From: Neoarius graeffei
Taxonomy: Eukaryota > Chordata > Actinopteri > Siluriformes > Ariidae
DNA: 64,000 bases
Reading direction: 5' to 3'
Assembly (NCBI RefSeq): GCF_027579695.1
Contig: NC_083590.1
Location: forward strand, 14,953,656 to 15,017,655
Shown here piece after piece: positions 57,601 through 64,000 of this stretch. The notes below the pieces were generated by a model. It searched no databases. It saw only the letters and a program-made list of their open reading frames with translations, and was not told the origin of the DNA. Numbering within the stretch: position 1 is the first letter of the stretch; every line of letters starts with the position of its first letter. A program made the position numbers and the translations under genes.

Positions 57601-59333
57601 TCACACCTGAGAGACCTGGATCTGAATGATAATAATCTGGGAGACTCAGGAGTGAAGTGTCTCTGTGCTGGACTGGAGAATCCTCACTGTAAACTGGAGA
57701 CACTGAGGTAAGATCATCTCTCTGAGAGTCACATGACCTGCTCCTCAGTAAGACACATTCTCCAATAGTGAGACTGAAGCAGAGGTTTTAGGTTCATCAT
57801 CAATGTCCTGAGGAGGAAGATTGTTTCTTTTCACTGCACACTGATGATTTGTCACTGAGTCTTTGGGTCAGATGGACGTATGTGAGAAGCTGCAGCACAA
57901 AACGGAACTTGATCCGACTGCAATGTGTCTGAAATCACTGTGAAATTTACTACAACACTGTAACTAATCACACAAACTGCACCTGAGACACAAACTAACT
58001 GCCCTCTGTGTGAGCTGCAGGGTTTAAAGCAGCAGTGACATGATGCAAATGATCTCAGGAATATAGAGTTTAAAAATTAAGATTTAGGCACTGCCTAAAA
58101 GCGAAGCTCCCATCTGTTTCTGGGTTGTAGAATTTTCTTATATCATAGCCAGTCTCTTTTGTTTTATTTCTTTACTGGCTAGCACTGTCCACTAGGCAGT
58201 GTGTATGACTGGTAATTACTAACCCTGACCACTAGGCGGTGTGTATGACTGGTGGTACACGTACACGGACAAACCACAAAAAGTCGACTCAATGGGTTTA
58301 CCAATTTTTCTTAGGTATGGTGGAGCTCCGCTAAAATGAGATGTTAATTGCCATAGAACTGATGCAGTCAAAAACAAATTAGATGTATAAAAATCTCATC
58401 TCATTATCTGTAGCTGCTTTATCCTTCTACAGGGTCGCAGGCAAGCTGGAGCCTATCCCAGCTGACTACGGGCGAAAGGCGGGGTACACCCTGGACAAGT
58501 CGCCAGGTCATCACAGGGCTGACACATAGACACAGACAACCATTCACACTCACATTCACACCTACGCTCAATTTAGAGTCACCAGTTAACCTAACCTGCA
58601 TGTCTTTGGACTGTGGGGGAAACCGGAGCACCCGGAGGAAACCCACGCGGACACGGGGAGAACATGCAAACTCCACACAGAAAGGCCCTCGCCGGCCCCG
58701 GGGCTTGAACCCAGGACCTTCTTGCTGTGAGGCGACAGCGCTAACCACTACACCACCGTGCCGCCATGTATAAAAATTTGACTGTTAAATAAAAATTAAA
58801 AAGGAGCAGAAAAGAACTTCCAATAAACTGAAAGCTACAGAAACAATCCTTTTGTTGATTTTTAGTTGAAATTTTTTTAGCCCCCCCACTAGTGAGTTGT
58901 CACTTCCGTCTTCAGTGAACAGCTTGGCTACTTTTTGGGCCAAGTGGCAAAAGAAAATGGCACATCCATGGGAAAACACACACCTCTAATTTAAAGACAC
59001 ACAAAGCAAATCTTAATATTCAGAAACTGAGGCAGTGAAGTGTGTCATTGTGTCTCTGCAGGTTGCGGGGTTGTGGTGTCTCAGATGAAGGCTGTGCTGC
59101 TCTCGCTTCAGCTCTGAGATCAAATCCCTCACACCTGAGAGAACTGGATTTGACTGGGAATAAAATAGGAGACTCAGGAAAGAAGCTGCTCTCTGCTCTT
59201 AAGGATGATAAACATTACAAACTACAAAAACTCAGGTAAGTAATAACATTTGGAGGCAAATCTTGAAAAAAAGAAGAATTTAACCTCATCATTTTTCTTT
59301 AATTTCAGTAAATGTCACATGACCAGGCCATGA
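35490..59333 (+). CDS. NLR family protein (FISNA-NACHT-LRR), NLRC3/NLRP12-like
   Basis: Exon model: 35490-35542, 36458-36574, 36925-37041, 39676-39729, 39969-41732, 43336-43530, 43994-44167, 49299-49472, 57534-57707, 59062-59235, 59309-59333. The sum is 3021 nt, 1006 residues, all GT-AG and in phase. Such fish NLRs are cytosolic pattern sensors that oligomerise through NACHT. Walker A GVAGIGKT lies near residue 216 and Walker [10 protein letters not shown] with Asp near 290. FISNA precedes NACHT (residues ~120-200); five LRR units follow. There is no PYD, CARD or C-terminal B30.2. No internal stop is seen, so it may be functional, though one member of a large family cannot be named precisely. 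The start was chosen for its strong Kozak context. Confidence 0.85.
36458..37041 (+). repeat. Tandemly duplicated 117-bp NLR exon
   Basis: Exons 36458-36574 and 36925-37041, with adjoining intron bases, are near identical. Each encodes [14 protein letters not shown] and [11 protein letters not shown] weaker third copy (gtgtctccatgaaaaacgatg) is visible near 37378-37405 but has lost frame and splice sites. Such repeated short exons are a known trait of fish NLR-C genes. Confidence 0.85.
37465..39098. mobile_element. hAT-like non-autonomous element holding a MITE
   Basis: The ends CAGGGTTCTCCACG and its complement (cgtggagaaccctg at 39085-39098) are flanked by ATTTA on both sides. The inside has no transposase frame and carries the PIF/Harbinger-like MITE 37875-38778. 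CAGGG termini suggest hAT; the visible 5-bp duplication is shorter than the usual 8. Confidence 0.6.
37875..38778. mobile_element. PIF/Harbinger-like MITE, copy 2
   Basis: Same ACTACGTTCAGACTGCA termini and TTA flanks (37872-37874, 38779-38781) as 9651-10404, in reversed orientation. It contains an extra GT/GA-rich and ggaagttccgggagtctccc-containing middle (about 38050-38460). Confidence 0.8.
39969..41732 (+). CDS. NLR FISNA-NACHT exon
   Basis: This single 1764-bp exon carries FISNA ([18 protein letters not shown] ... CNDIFKPL), Walker A at 40273-40296, Walker B with FDELDE around 40489-40506, a sensor-like [12 protein letters not shown] and the winged-helix/HD2 region ([25 protein letters not shown]). 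It ends in [15 protein letters not shown] before the LRRs. It enters with one base completing the previous codon and leaves in phase 2, matching the LRR exons. Confidence 0.92.
41733..43335 (+). other. NLR intron, nothing recognised
   Basis: A/T-rich intron between the NACHT exon and the first LRR exon. No element ends or coding motifs were recognised. Confidence 0.6.
43336..43530 (+). CDS. NLR LRR exon 1 (195 bp, irregular)
   Basis: Encodes an LRR pair SSLRELHL ... [20 protein letters not shown]. It is 21 bp longer than the other LRR exons because of an extra TVKTLN-type insert between the two repeats. The following intron (43531-43993) resembles the intron after LRR exon 3. Confidence 0.88.
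43994..44167 (+). CDS. NLR LRR exon 2 (174 bp)
   Basis: Encodes [20 protein letters not shown] and [20 protein letters not shown], one ribonuclease-inhibitor-type LRR pair of 58 residues. The flanks (about 43846-44395) are near identical to those of LRR exon 4. Confidence 0.92.
44168..45182 (+). other. NLR intron with poly-C run
   Basis: The first ~230 bases are shared with the intron after LRR exon 4. A (C)n run follows at 44709-44729. Otherwise nothing was recognised. Confidence 0.6.
45419..45797 (-). mobile_element. V-SINE-like SINE, copy 3
   Basis: A full-length reverse copy flanked by the 13-bp duplication TTTTACAAAACAT (45406-45418, 45798-45810). Confidence 0.92.
45937..46152 (+). pseudogene. 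hAT transposase N-terminus (BED zinc finger)
   Basis: A 71-codon frame with [11 protein letters not shown] then [18 protein letters not shown] and DLRKHIEGC. This is the C-x2-C ... H-x3-5-(H/C) pattern of a BED finger; the last position is Cys where His is usual. Catalytic and dimerisation regions are missing. Confidence 0.65.
46200..47804 (+). mobile_element. Full-length Tc1-like transposon
   Basis: 1605 bp bounded by TA at both ends, with ~150-200-bp inverted termini beginning CAGTGGCACTTGAAAGTTTG. It encodes a nearly complete transposase. It lies inside the hAT remnant in an NLR intron. Confidence 0.9.
46565..47648 (+). pseudogene. Tc1-like transposase, nearly intact
   Basis: The frame starts [20 protein letters not shown]. 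It carries both helix-turn-helix motifs ([34 protein letters not shown]) and all three catalytic residues: Asp in LWMDETK, Asp in QQDNDPKH and Glu in NPVEMLW. Lesions are a TGA at about 46742 (in the GRPR-like linker), a one-base-type frameshift near 47085 and a TGA at about 47421. Length (~360 codons) matches the family. It is inactive but decayed only slightly. Confidence 0.88.
48606..48651. repeat. (TC)n microsatellite
   Basis: An uninterrupted TC dinucleotide run of about 45 bases in an NLR intron. Confidence 0.95.
48818..49188 (-). mobile_element. V-SINE-like SINE, copy 4
   Basis: A reverse copy flanked by the 13-bp duplication CTCATGACATTCT (48805-48817, 49189-49201). It ends only 110 bases before LRR exon 3, and its tRNA head has several substitutions. 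Confidence 0.9.
49299..49472 (+). CDS. NLR LRR exon 3 (174 bp)
   Basis: Same 58-residue module, with [17 protein letters not shown] as its variable strand. It is preceded by the shared ccaagatgaaaatctgttg intron end. Its downstream intron is interrupted by a Tc1-like element. Confidence 0.92.
49662..51231 (-). mobile_element. Tc1-like transposon (degenerate)
   Basis: Ends GTCATGTGAAAA and TTTTCACATGAC in TA dinucleotides (49660-49661, 51232-51233). Transposase pieces on the minus strand include [10 protein letters not shown] (first Asp), [18 protein letters not shown] (second Asp) and [12 protein letters not shown] (Glu) in broken frames. The N-terminal part is badly decayed. The intron it entered has a duplicate at 43640-43740 without the element. 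Confidence 0.85.
51706..52917 (-). mobile_element. Tc1-like transposon, internally deleted
   Basis: CAGTGGGGCAAAAAAGTATT termini with ~120-bp inverted arms, in TA dinucleotides (51704-51705, 52918-52919). Length is 1212 bp because the 3' third of the transposase is missing. Confidence 0.9.
51922..52548 (-). pseudogene. Tc1-like transposase, C-terminally deleted
   Basis: An uninterrupted frame from [20 protein letters not shown] through the helix-turn-helix motifs ([19 protein letters not shown]), the [10 protein letters not shown] linker and the first catalytic Asp ([13 protein letters not shown]), to [16 protein letters not shown]. The second Asp and the Glu are gone. The intact frame suggests recent loss; it could still bind TIRs, but it cannot catalyse transposition. 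Confidence 0.88.
53171..53842. mobile_element. Non-autonomous DNA transposon (MITE), copy 2
   Basis: Second copy of the element at 2898-3545, in the same orientation, with the same TTTTCCACTAC termini. It splits the SINE exactly between caattta and gagtcacc, which are contiguous in the other SINE copies. Confidence 0.8.
54241..56054 (+). pseudogene. Penelope-like RT plus GIY-YIG endonuclease, broken
   Basis: The RT part shows [52 protein letters not shown] and the catalytic YVDD at 54820-54831. The frame is cut at 54998 by an inserted palindrome and continues after 55245 with [12 protein letters not shown]. The C-terminal GIY-YIG nuclease is seen in [20 protein letters not shown] with the following R-x3-H (55680-55780). 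A frameshift in an A-rich stretch near 55790 moves the tail ([11 protein letters not shown] ... [10 protein letters not shown]) to another frame ending at 56054. The RT N-terminal region is missing. Confidence 0.88.
54998..55244. mobile_element. Perfect-palindrome foldback MITE
   Basis: The two ~120-base halves are almost exact reverse complements, centred at gaattcggaattc (55118-55130). Ends are CAGGGGTGATAGCG. It is flanked by ATATAA on both sides (54992-54997, 55245-55250) inside the Penelope-like frame. It has no coding capacity and would extrude as a long hairpin. Confidence 0.9.
56450..57110 (-). pseudogene. THAP-domain gene fragment, antisense in NLR intron
   Basis: On the minus strand an exon from MPHRCVAAP (ATG at 57110-57108) encodes [40 protein letters not shown] and LKEGAVPTI, the layout of a THAP zinc finger (C2CH: Cys...Cys-x-x-His; W, PT, F and the AVPT box present). 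The second Cys of the first pair is lost (CVAAPTSN where C-x2-4-C is normal). A second exon-like stretch (56570-56450) reads [14 protein letters not shown] and stops at a GTAAGC donor. No further exons are seen. It could be a host gene copy or part of a P-element-like transposon. Confidence 0.6.
57534..57707 (+). CDS. NLR LRR exon 4 (174 bp)
   Basis: Same module with [20 protein letters not shown]. It is a near copy of LRR exon 2, including both introns' edges, so it arose by segmental exon duplication. Confidence 0.92.
58120..58300. repeat. Two imperfect tandem copies of ccactaggcagtgtgtatga
   Basis: The unit containing actaggc(a/g)gtgtgtatgactggt appears twice about 43 bp apart in the intron between LRR exons 4 and 5. 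No larger family was recognised. Confidence 0.5.
58395..58765 (-). mobile_element. V-SINE-like SINE, copy 6
   Basis: A reverse full-length copy flanked by the 12-bp duplication ATGTATAAAAAT (58383-58394, 58766-58777). Confidence 0.92.
59062..59333 (+). CDS. NLR LRR exon 5 and terminal exon
   Basis: LRR exon 5 (59062-59235) ends [19 protein letters not shown], the usual capping sequence. The last exon (59309-59333) adds only KCHMTRP before TGA. Many fish NLR-C proteins instead continue into a B30.2 domain; none is visible here or before the LINE at 60.4 kb. Confidence 0.8.
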
Positions 59334-60010
59334 AATGAAACCAGTTTTAGAAATTTTCACTGTGTTCTATTTAATCAACTTTTTCCTCCCAGTTGTCTTT
59401 AATGCTGTTTGTTGTTCAGTAAAATTGATTGAAAATTCATCTGAGCAGAAGATGGAGTCAGTCAGAGTCTCCAAAATGTCCCGTCTGAGTGCATGAGAGT
59501 GATTGTAAATGAGCACCTCGTCTCCTTGTGTCACCCTGCTGTCTCTGACTTCATCCTGCTGCTTTTGTCTGAATAAGATGATCTCGGCTTTTCCCTGTTT
59601 CTGATCAGCAGCACACTTTCTTCTCAACTCTCCTCAAAACTCAGTAAAATGATCATCTTTAATGCCACACTGCCACAAATATGTGATTTAAGGAGCCACT
59701 TGACTCACTCTGACACTCCTTCCTGCTCTCCACCTCCACACCGTGTCTTCTGTCGTTCCTGTAAAATTCACCTCGGCTTCTTCTTAAAGTCTGCACTTAA
59801 ATCTACATGTAGAACAAGAGATCAAACCCACTGCAGTGTTAGTTACTGTTTAAAAAGCTCCAAAGCCTGTGATTGGATAAGAGCAGTGATGTGATGGGAA
59901 ACATCTGCTCGCTGTCCTGTTAGATCTTGTGGAAGTTCTCGTTTGTTGGAGCTCAATGTTAGAACACAGATATTATAGAAGACTGAATAAATGTTGAATT
60001 AAATTATAAA
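59334..60010 (+). other. NLR 3' UTR with polyadenylation signal
   Basis: Non-coding sequence after the stop; AATAAA at 59986-59991 is the best signal. An open minus-strand frame at 59367-59627 shows no recognised domain and is not called. Confidence 0.5.
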
Positions 60011-60375
60011 CAGGAGATAATAATGTTTCTCTTGGAGCAGAGATGATTACATGCTGTTGGTCATGAAGTACCACAGTCCAGTGTGTGGGGATTAATCCAG
60101 ATGTTTTTCTTTTTTCAGGTTTTGGTGAATGTGTGTGTGTGTGTGTGTGTGAGGGAGAGAAAGAGAGAGATGAAGACTCTGGTGTTCCTGCATTTCCATG
60201 TTGGGGAACAGACAACACCTTCATAAACACGTCAGTCATTTAGTTCTAACAAATGAAAGGGACTCGGAGACGTGGTCAGTGTGAGTTCATGGTTTTGATT
60301 TGATTTGTTTGATTTGTTTATTTGTTTAATCTCCAGTCCTTTCACCCTCAAACCAAATGGAACATTTAGAAAGTC

Positions 60376-61761
60376 TTGTTTGATGTACTCTGGGTCCCTG
60401 CAAATGGATGTAGAAAAAAGCAGGGATCCGATGTTGACACTATTCCTGTGTTGATAAGAAACAGAAAACATAGAGCACATTTAACCCTGGGGGTGAACCA
60501 ATCTAATCTCCTTCCTGTTTTAAAACAGCATCAGAGTGCACAATCAAATATTACTGTAAAACTAGCCCTTTTGAATATTAGATCACTTTTAAACAAGTCA
60601 TTTTTAATTAATGATCTTATTTGTAAACACAATCTTGATTTTTTGCTTCTAACTGAAACCTGGCTGGATCAAGCAAATAGTGCTACCACCCTTATCGAAG
60701 CAGCTCCCCCAAATTTTAATTTTTTGAATGTTACCCGACAAGGGAAAGGTGGAGGGATCGCAAATATTTTCAAAGTCTCTTTTCAATGTAAACAATCCTC
60801 ACTTGGTGATTTTATGTCCTTTGAACACTTATGTGCACTTGTTACATGCTCTCCTAACATATTATTATTAACTATTTACAGGCCTCCGAGACATTCAGTC
60901 AAAGTCTTTCTTGAAGAGTTTGGTGAATTGTTATCAGTCATTTGCTTAGAGTTTGATTGTCTTATTACATCTGGGGATTTTAACTTACATGTAGATAATA
61001 CTGATAACATTTATGCCAAAGAACTATTTGCAATTATTGATAACTTTAACCTAGTACAACATGTACAGGGACCGACCCACTCTCGTGGTCATACTCTTGA
61101 CCTCGTCATCACAAAGGGTCTTACTGTTTCTTATACTGTTGTTGACCTGGCCTTATCTGACCATTTCTGTGTTTTCTTTGAAGTTTCTATGTCTCCTCAC
61201 ATTCAGAATAGCTCAACGACTATAGGCAGGAGAGTCATAAACGACAACACATGTGCTCTTTTTAAGCAAGCTCTCTCTCAGAACTCAACCAAAATGTCAG
61301 ACTCTGTAGATGATTTACTGGAATTTTTTAATTTAAATATGACCCAAATTATGGATGATATTGCTCCATTCAAAATCAAAAGAATCAATGATAAGCAGAA
61401 AGCACCATGGAAGCAGTACCCGGCTGTTAAACTGCTAAAGAGAGAATGTAGAAAGACTGAAAGAAAATGGCGCAAATCTAAACTTCATATCCATTATCAA
61501 ATCCATAAAGAGATGCTTTGTAATTATAATTATGAAATTCGTAAAGCAAGACAGTCTTTCTTCTCCAACATCATCAGCAGGAATATGAACAATGCCCGTG
61601 TGCTATTTTCAACAGTAGAGAAGCTAACTAATCCCCCACCACAATTAGCACCTGAACTTCTCTCAGTTAATAAATGCAATGAGTTTGCATCCTTCTTCAA
61701 AGGTAAAATTGATAAAATACGGCAGAATATTTCTCAATATATCTCAGATGCAAAAAATTGA
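60376..61761 (+). pseudogene. L2-like ORF: apurinic-type endonuclease
   Basis: Catalytic blocks of the exonuclease-endonuclease-phosphatase fold appear in order: LLNIRSL (Asn), LLLTETWLD (Glu), LTIYRPPR, SGDFNLHVD (Asp, Asn), HTLDLVIT (Asp) and LSDHFCVFF (Asp-His). The frame continues into the linker before RT and stops at 61761 in a short A run, where the RT frame is shifted by one base. Without that lesion the two frames would be one polyprotein. Confidence 0.85.
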
Positions 61762-63367
61762 AAAACTGCAATCACCAATGACACAGATAGATAACTTTAA
61801 CACAATGTCAGAATTTTGTTTAATTGATTATGAGACTCTTGAAAAAACTGTACAAAATCTCAGTTCCTCAACGTCTGAACTGGATATTCTGCCCACCAAC
61901 TTTTTTAAGTCTGTTATTCATCTTATAATTACAGATGTGCTTCAAATTATAAATACATCCTTGGAGACTGGTGTTGTTCCTGTGTCCCTAAAAAAAGCTG
62001 TTGTAAAGCCCCTTCTTAAAAAAAATAATCTGGATCCTTCAGTGTTAAATAATTACAGGCCAATATCAAATCTACCATTTATCGGGAAAATCCTGGAAAA
62101 AATTGTCTTCAATCAATTAACTGCCTTCTTGATATCAAACAGCCGTTTTGATAATTTTCAGTCAGGATTTCGTGCCAATCATAGCACTGAAACAGCGCTG
62201 ATTAAAGTTATAAATGACATACGTCTTAATACTGATGCAGGCAAAACATCGGTCCTGGTATTACTGGACCTCAGTGCAGCTTTTGATACTGTTGATCACA
62301 ACATACTGCTATATCGACTTGAACACTGGGTTGGATTGACTGGTAAAGTTATCAATTGGTTAAAATCATACTTAAAAGATAGAAGCTTCTTTGTTACCCT
62401 GGGAAATTGTTCCTCAACGTCAATGCCCTTGACCTGTGGTGTCCCCCAGGGGTCGATTCTTGGACCATTACTTTTCAACCTTTATATGCTCCCACTTGGG
62501 CAAATTATCAATAAAAATTCAATTTTGTATCACTGCTATGCAGATGATACCCAAATTTATTTTGCTCTATCACCAAATGATTATGCCCCCCTTGAATGTC
62601 TCTACCAGTGTATCGATCAAATCAATAGCTGGATGTCACAAAATTTTCTTCAGCTGAACACAGATAAAACAGAAATAATTCTATTTGGAAAAAAAGATGA
62701 AAGACTCAGGATTACCACTATTCTTGACACAAAAGGGATTAAAACTAAAGAAATGGTTAAAAATCTTGGTGTTTTCATTGACAGCGAGCTAAACTTTGAC
62801 AGTCACATGAAAGCAATCACTAAAACGGCATTTTATCACCTAAAAAACATTTCCAAACTAAGAGGACTTATGTCAAAACATGATTTGGAAAAACTAATAC
62901 ATGCCTTCATCTCTAGTAGGGTTGATTACTGCAATGGCCTTTTCACAGGCCTGCCAAAAAAGACCATTAAACGACTTCAGCTGGTTCAAAATGCAGCGGC
63001 GAGGGTTCTCACACGAACAAAAAGAACAGAGCACATTACTCCAATTCTAAGGTCCCTTCACTGGCTTCCAGTAAGCTACAGAATTGACTTTAAAGTATTG
63101 CTGCTGGTGTACAAATCTCTAAATGGTACAGGGCCCAATTACCTCTCTGATATGTTGCAGCGGCCTAACCCAATCAGATCTACCAGATCGCAACAGAAAA
63201 ATTTACTATTAAAACCAGTTGTTAAAACAAAGTGTGGTGAAGCAGCTTTTAGCTACTATGCAGTACAGCTATGGAACCAACTGCCAGAGGACATTAAAAA
63301 TGCTCCTGCTGTTGGCAGCTTCAAATCTAGGTTAAAGACCAAGCTGTTTTCAGATGCTTTCTGTTAA
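61748..63367 (+). pseudogene. L2-like ORF: reverse transcriptase
   Basis: RT motifs: LNNYRPISNLPFIGKILEKI, FQSGFRANHSTETAL, LVLLDLSAAFDTVDH (catalytic Asp), CGVPQGSILGPLLFNLYM, the CYADDTQIY active site (62537-62548) and WMSQNFLQLNTDKTEIILFG. The C-terminal region ends KTKLFSDAFC. It is open throughout, so the only visible lesion of the element is the frameshift near 61750. Confidence 0.88.
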
Positions 63368-63697
63368 ATAATTAATATTTTACATTTTTTTATAATCTTT
63401 TTCTCTGCATGTTTTAAATTTATTTTAACTTTATTCTATTTTATTCTGCTAGGTTTTTTTTTTCCTCTTTCTCTTTCTCCTTTTTCTTTTTGGCATTTTA
63501 ATATTTTATTTCTACTATTGTTTAATTCTTATTTTCTTTTAATTCTTTTAATTAATTATTTTAGAATAAAGAAAATTATTTTATGTAATTTTATTTCTCT
63601 ATTGTTTACTGTTTTTGTTTTTACTTCTGTAAAGCACATTGAACTGCCATTGTGTATGAAATGTGCTATATAAATAAACTTGCCTTGCCTTGCCTTA

Positions 63698-64000
63698 TTC
63701 AGTAAATAATAATCATACAAACACTATACATGTAAATATGACAATTAAAAACCAGGATAACACATGAAAGCAAAAATTGCTTATTTCCAATGTGGTCCTA
63801 TTGGTCATGTGGCAATCATGATTAAAGGTGAAAAGTTTGTATCTAATAATAGTAATACTAACAGGAAAAAATACTGTTAATAATAATAATAATAATAATA
63901 AAAACAAAAAAATAGCAAAAATATTATAAAATAATATACTTAGAACATAGACTAGACCTAAATAATGATAGAAAAAACCTATAAGATAACAAAAATGACA
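63698..64000. other. AT-rich DNA with (AAT)n
   Basis: Contains an (AAT)n run at 63879-63900; nothing else was recognised. Confidence 0.7.

Larger units (their letters stand above)
60376..63697 (+). mobile_element. L2-like LINE, nearly complete
   Basis: Carries an endonuclease-RT coding region and a 3' UTR ending in ttgccttgccttgcctta. The 5' boundary is uncertain; coding similarity starts near 60376. Its 3' third matches the truncated copy at 30881-31697. It lies downstream of the NLR gene. Confidence 0.85.

Noticed and set aside
59367..59627. 86-codon minus-strand frame in the NLR 3' UTR
   Set aside because: No recognised motif and no promoter or splice signals; a chance frame is the simpler explanation.

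Overview
The window is nuclear DNA from a ray-finned fish. The evidence is split genes with GT-AG introns, a fish-type NLR immune gene (FISNA-NACHT followed by 174-bp LRR exons), tRNA-headed V-SINE-like repeats, several Tc1-like elements, an L2-like LINE, a Penelope-like element, hAT- and PIF/Harbinger-like elements and long microsatellites. The repeat mix suggests an otophysan such as a catfish, but that is an inference and not a firm call. No bacterial features, CRISPR arrays, rRNA genes or genuine tRNA genes were seen.

Region 1 (1-27800): the 3' three-quarters of hook2 on the + strand. Sixteen coding exons (312-25342) join in frame to 558 codons plus stop, followed by a ~2.4 kb 3' UTR with AATAAA at 27775. 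The 5' exons (N-terminal Hook domain) lie to the left of the window. The introns hold a foldback composite (2.4-3.7 kb), an inverted pair of a self-complementary repeat (5.4 and 18.4 kb), a Tc1 deletion derivative (8.1 kb), a LINE split by a MITE (9.1-10.5 kb), a hAT-like element split by a LINE (11.7-13.5 kb), a decayed Ty3/Gypsy pol whose order is PR-IN-RT (15.2-17.3 kb) and a doubly nested Tc1-MITE (21.6-23.3 kb).

Region 2 (27.8-35.4 kb): intergenic DNA and the NLR 5' end. It holds a V-SINE, a Tc1 element with ~400-bp inverted ends, an L2 3' fragment lying between promoter-like motifs and a putative untranslated first exon, another SINE, and two LINE fragments (an RNase H domain and an endonuclease start).

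Region 3 (35.4-60.0 kb): one NLRC3/NLRP12-like gene on the + strand. My exon model from the ATG at 35490 to the TGA at 59333 is 3021 nt (1006 codons plus stop), which is exactly in frame. The order is a leader exon, two near-identical 117-bp exons, a 54-bp exon, a 1764-bp FISNA-NACHT exon, one 195-bp and four 174-bp LRR exons, and a 25-bp terminal exon with no B30.2 domain. Its introns carry a hAT-like element holding a SINE and a Tc1, two more Tc1 elements, a SINE interrupted by a MITE and by a Penelope-like element (itself cut by a 247-bp palindrome), and an antisense THAP-domain fragment with splice-like structure.

Region 4 (60.0-64.0 kb): an L2-like LINE with all EN and RT motifs and one apparent frameshift, then AT-rich DNA.

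The two host genes are functionally unrelated: Hook2 is a dynein cargo adaptor and the NLR is a cytosolic innate-immune sensor. What stands out is the insertion history. Many insertions keep exact target-site duplications and can be ordered in time, and one even has its empty site preserved in a duplicated intron of the same gene.
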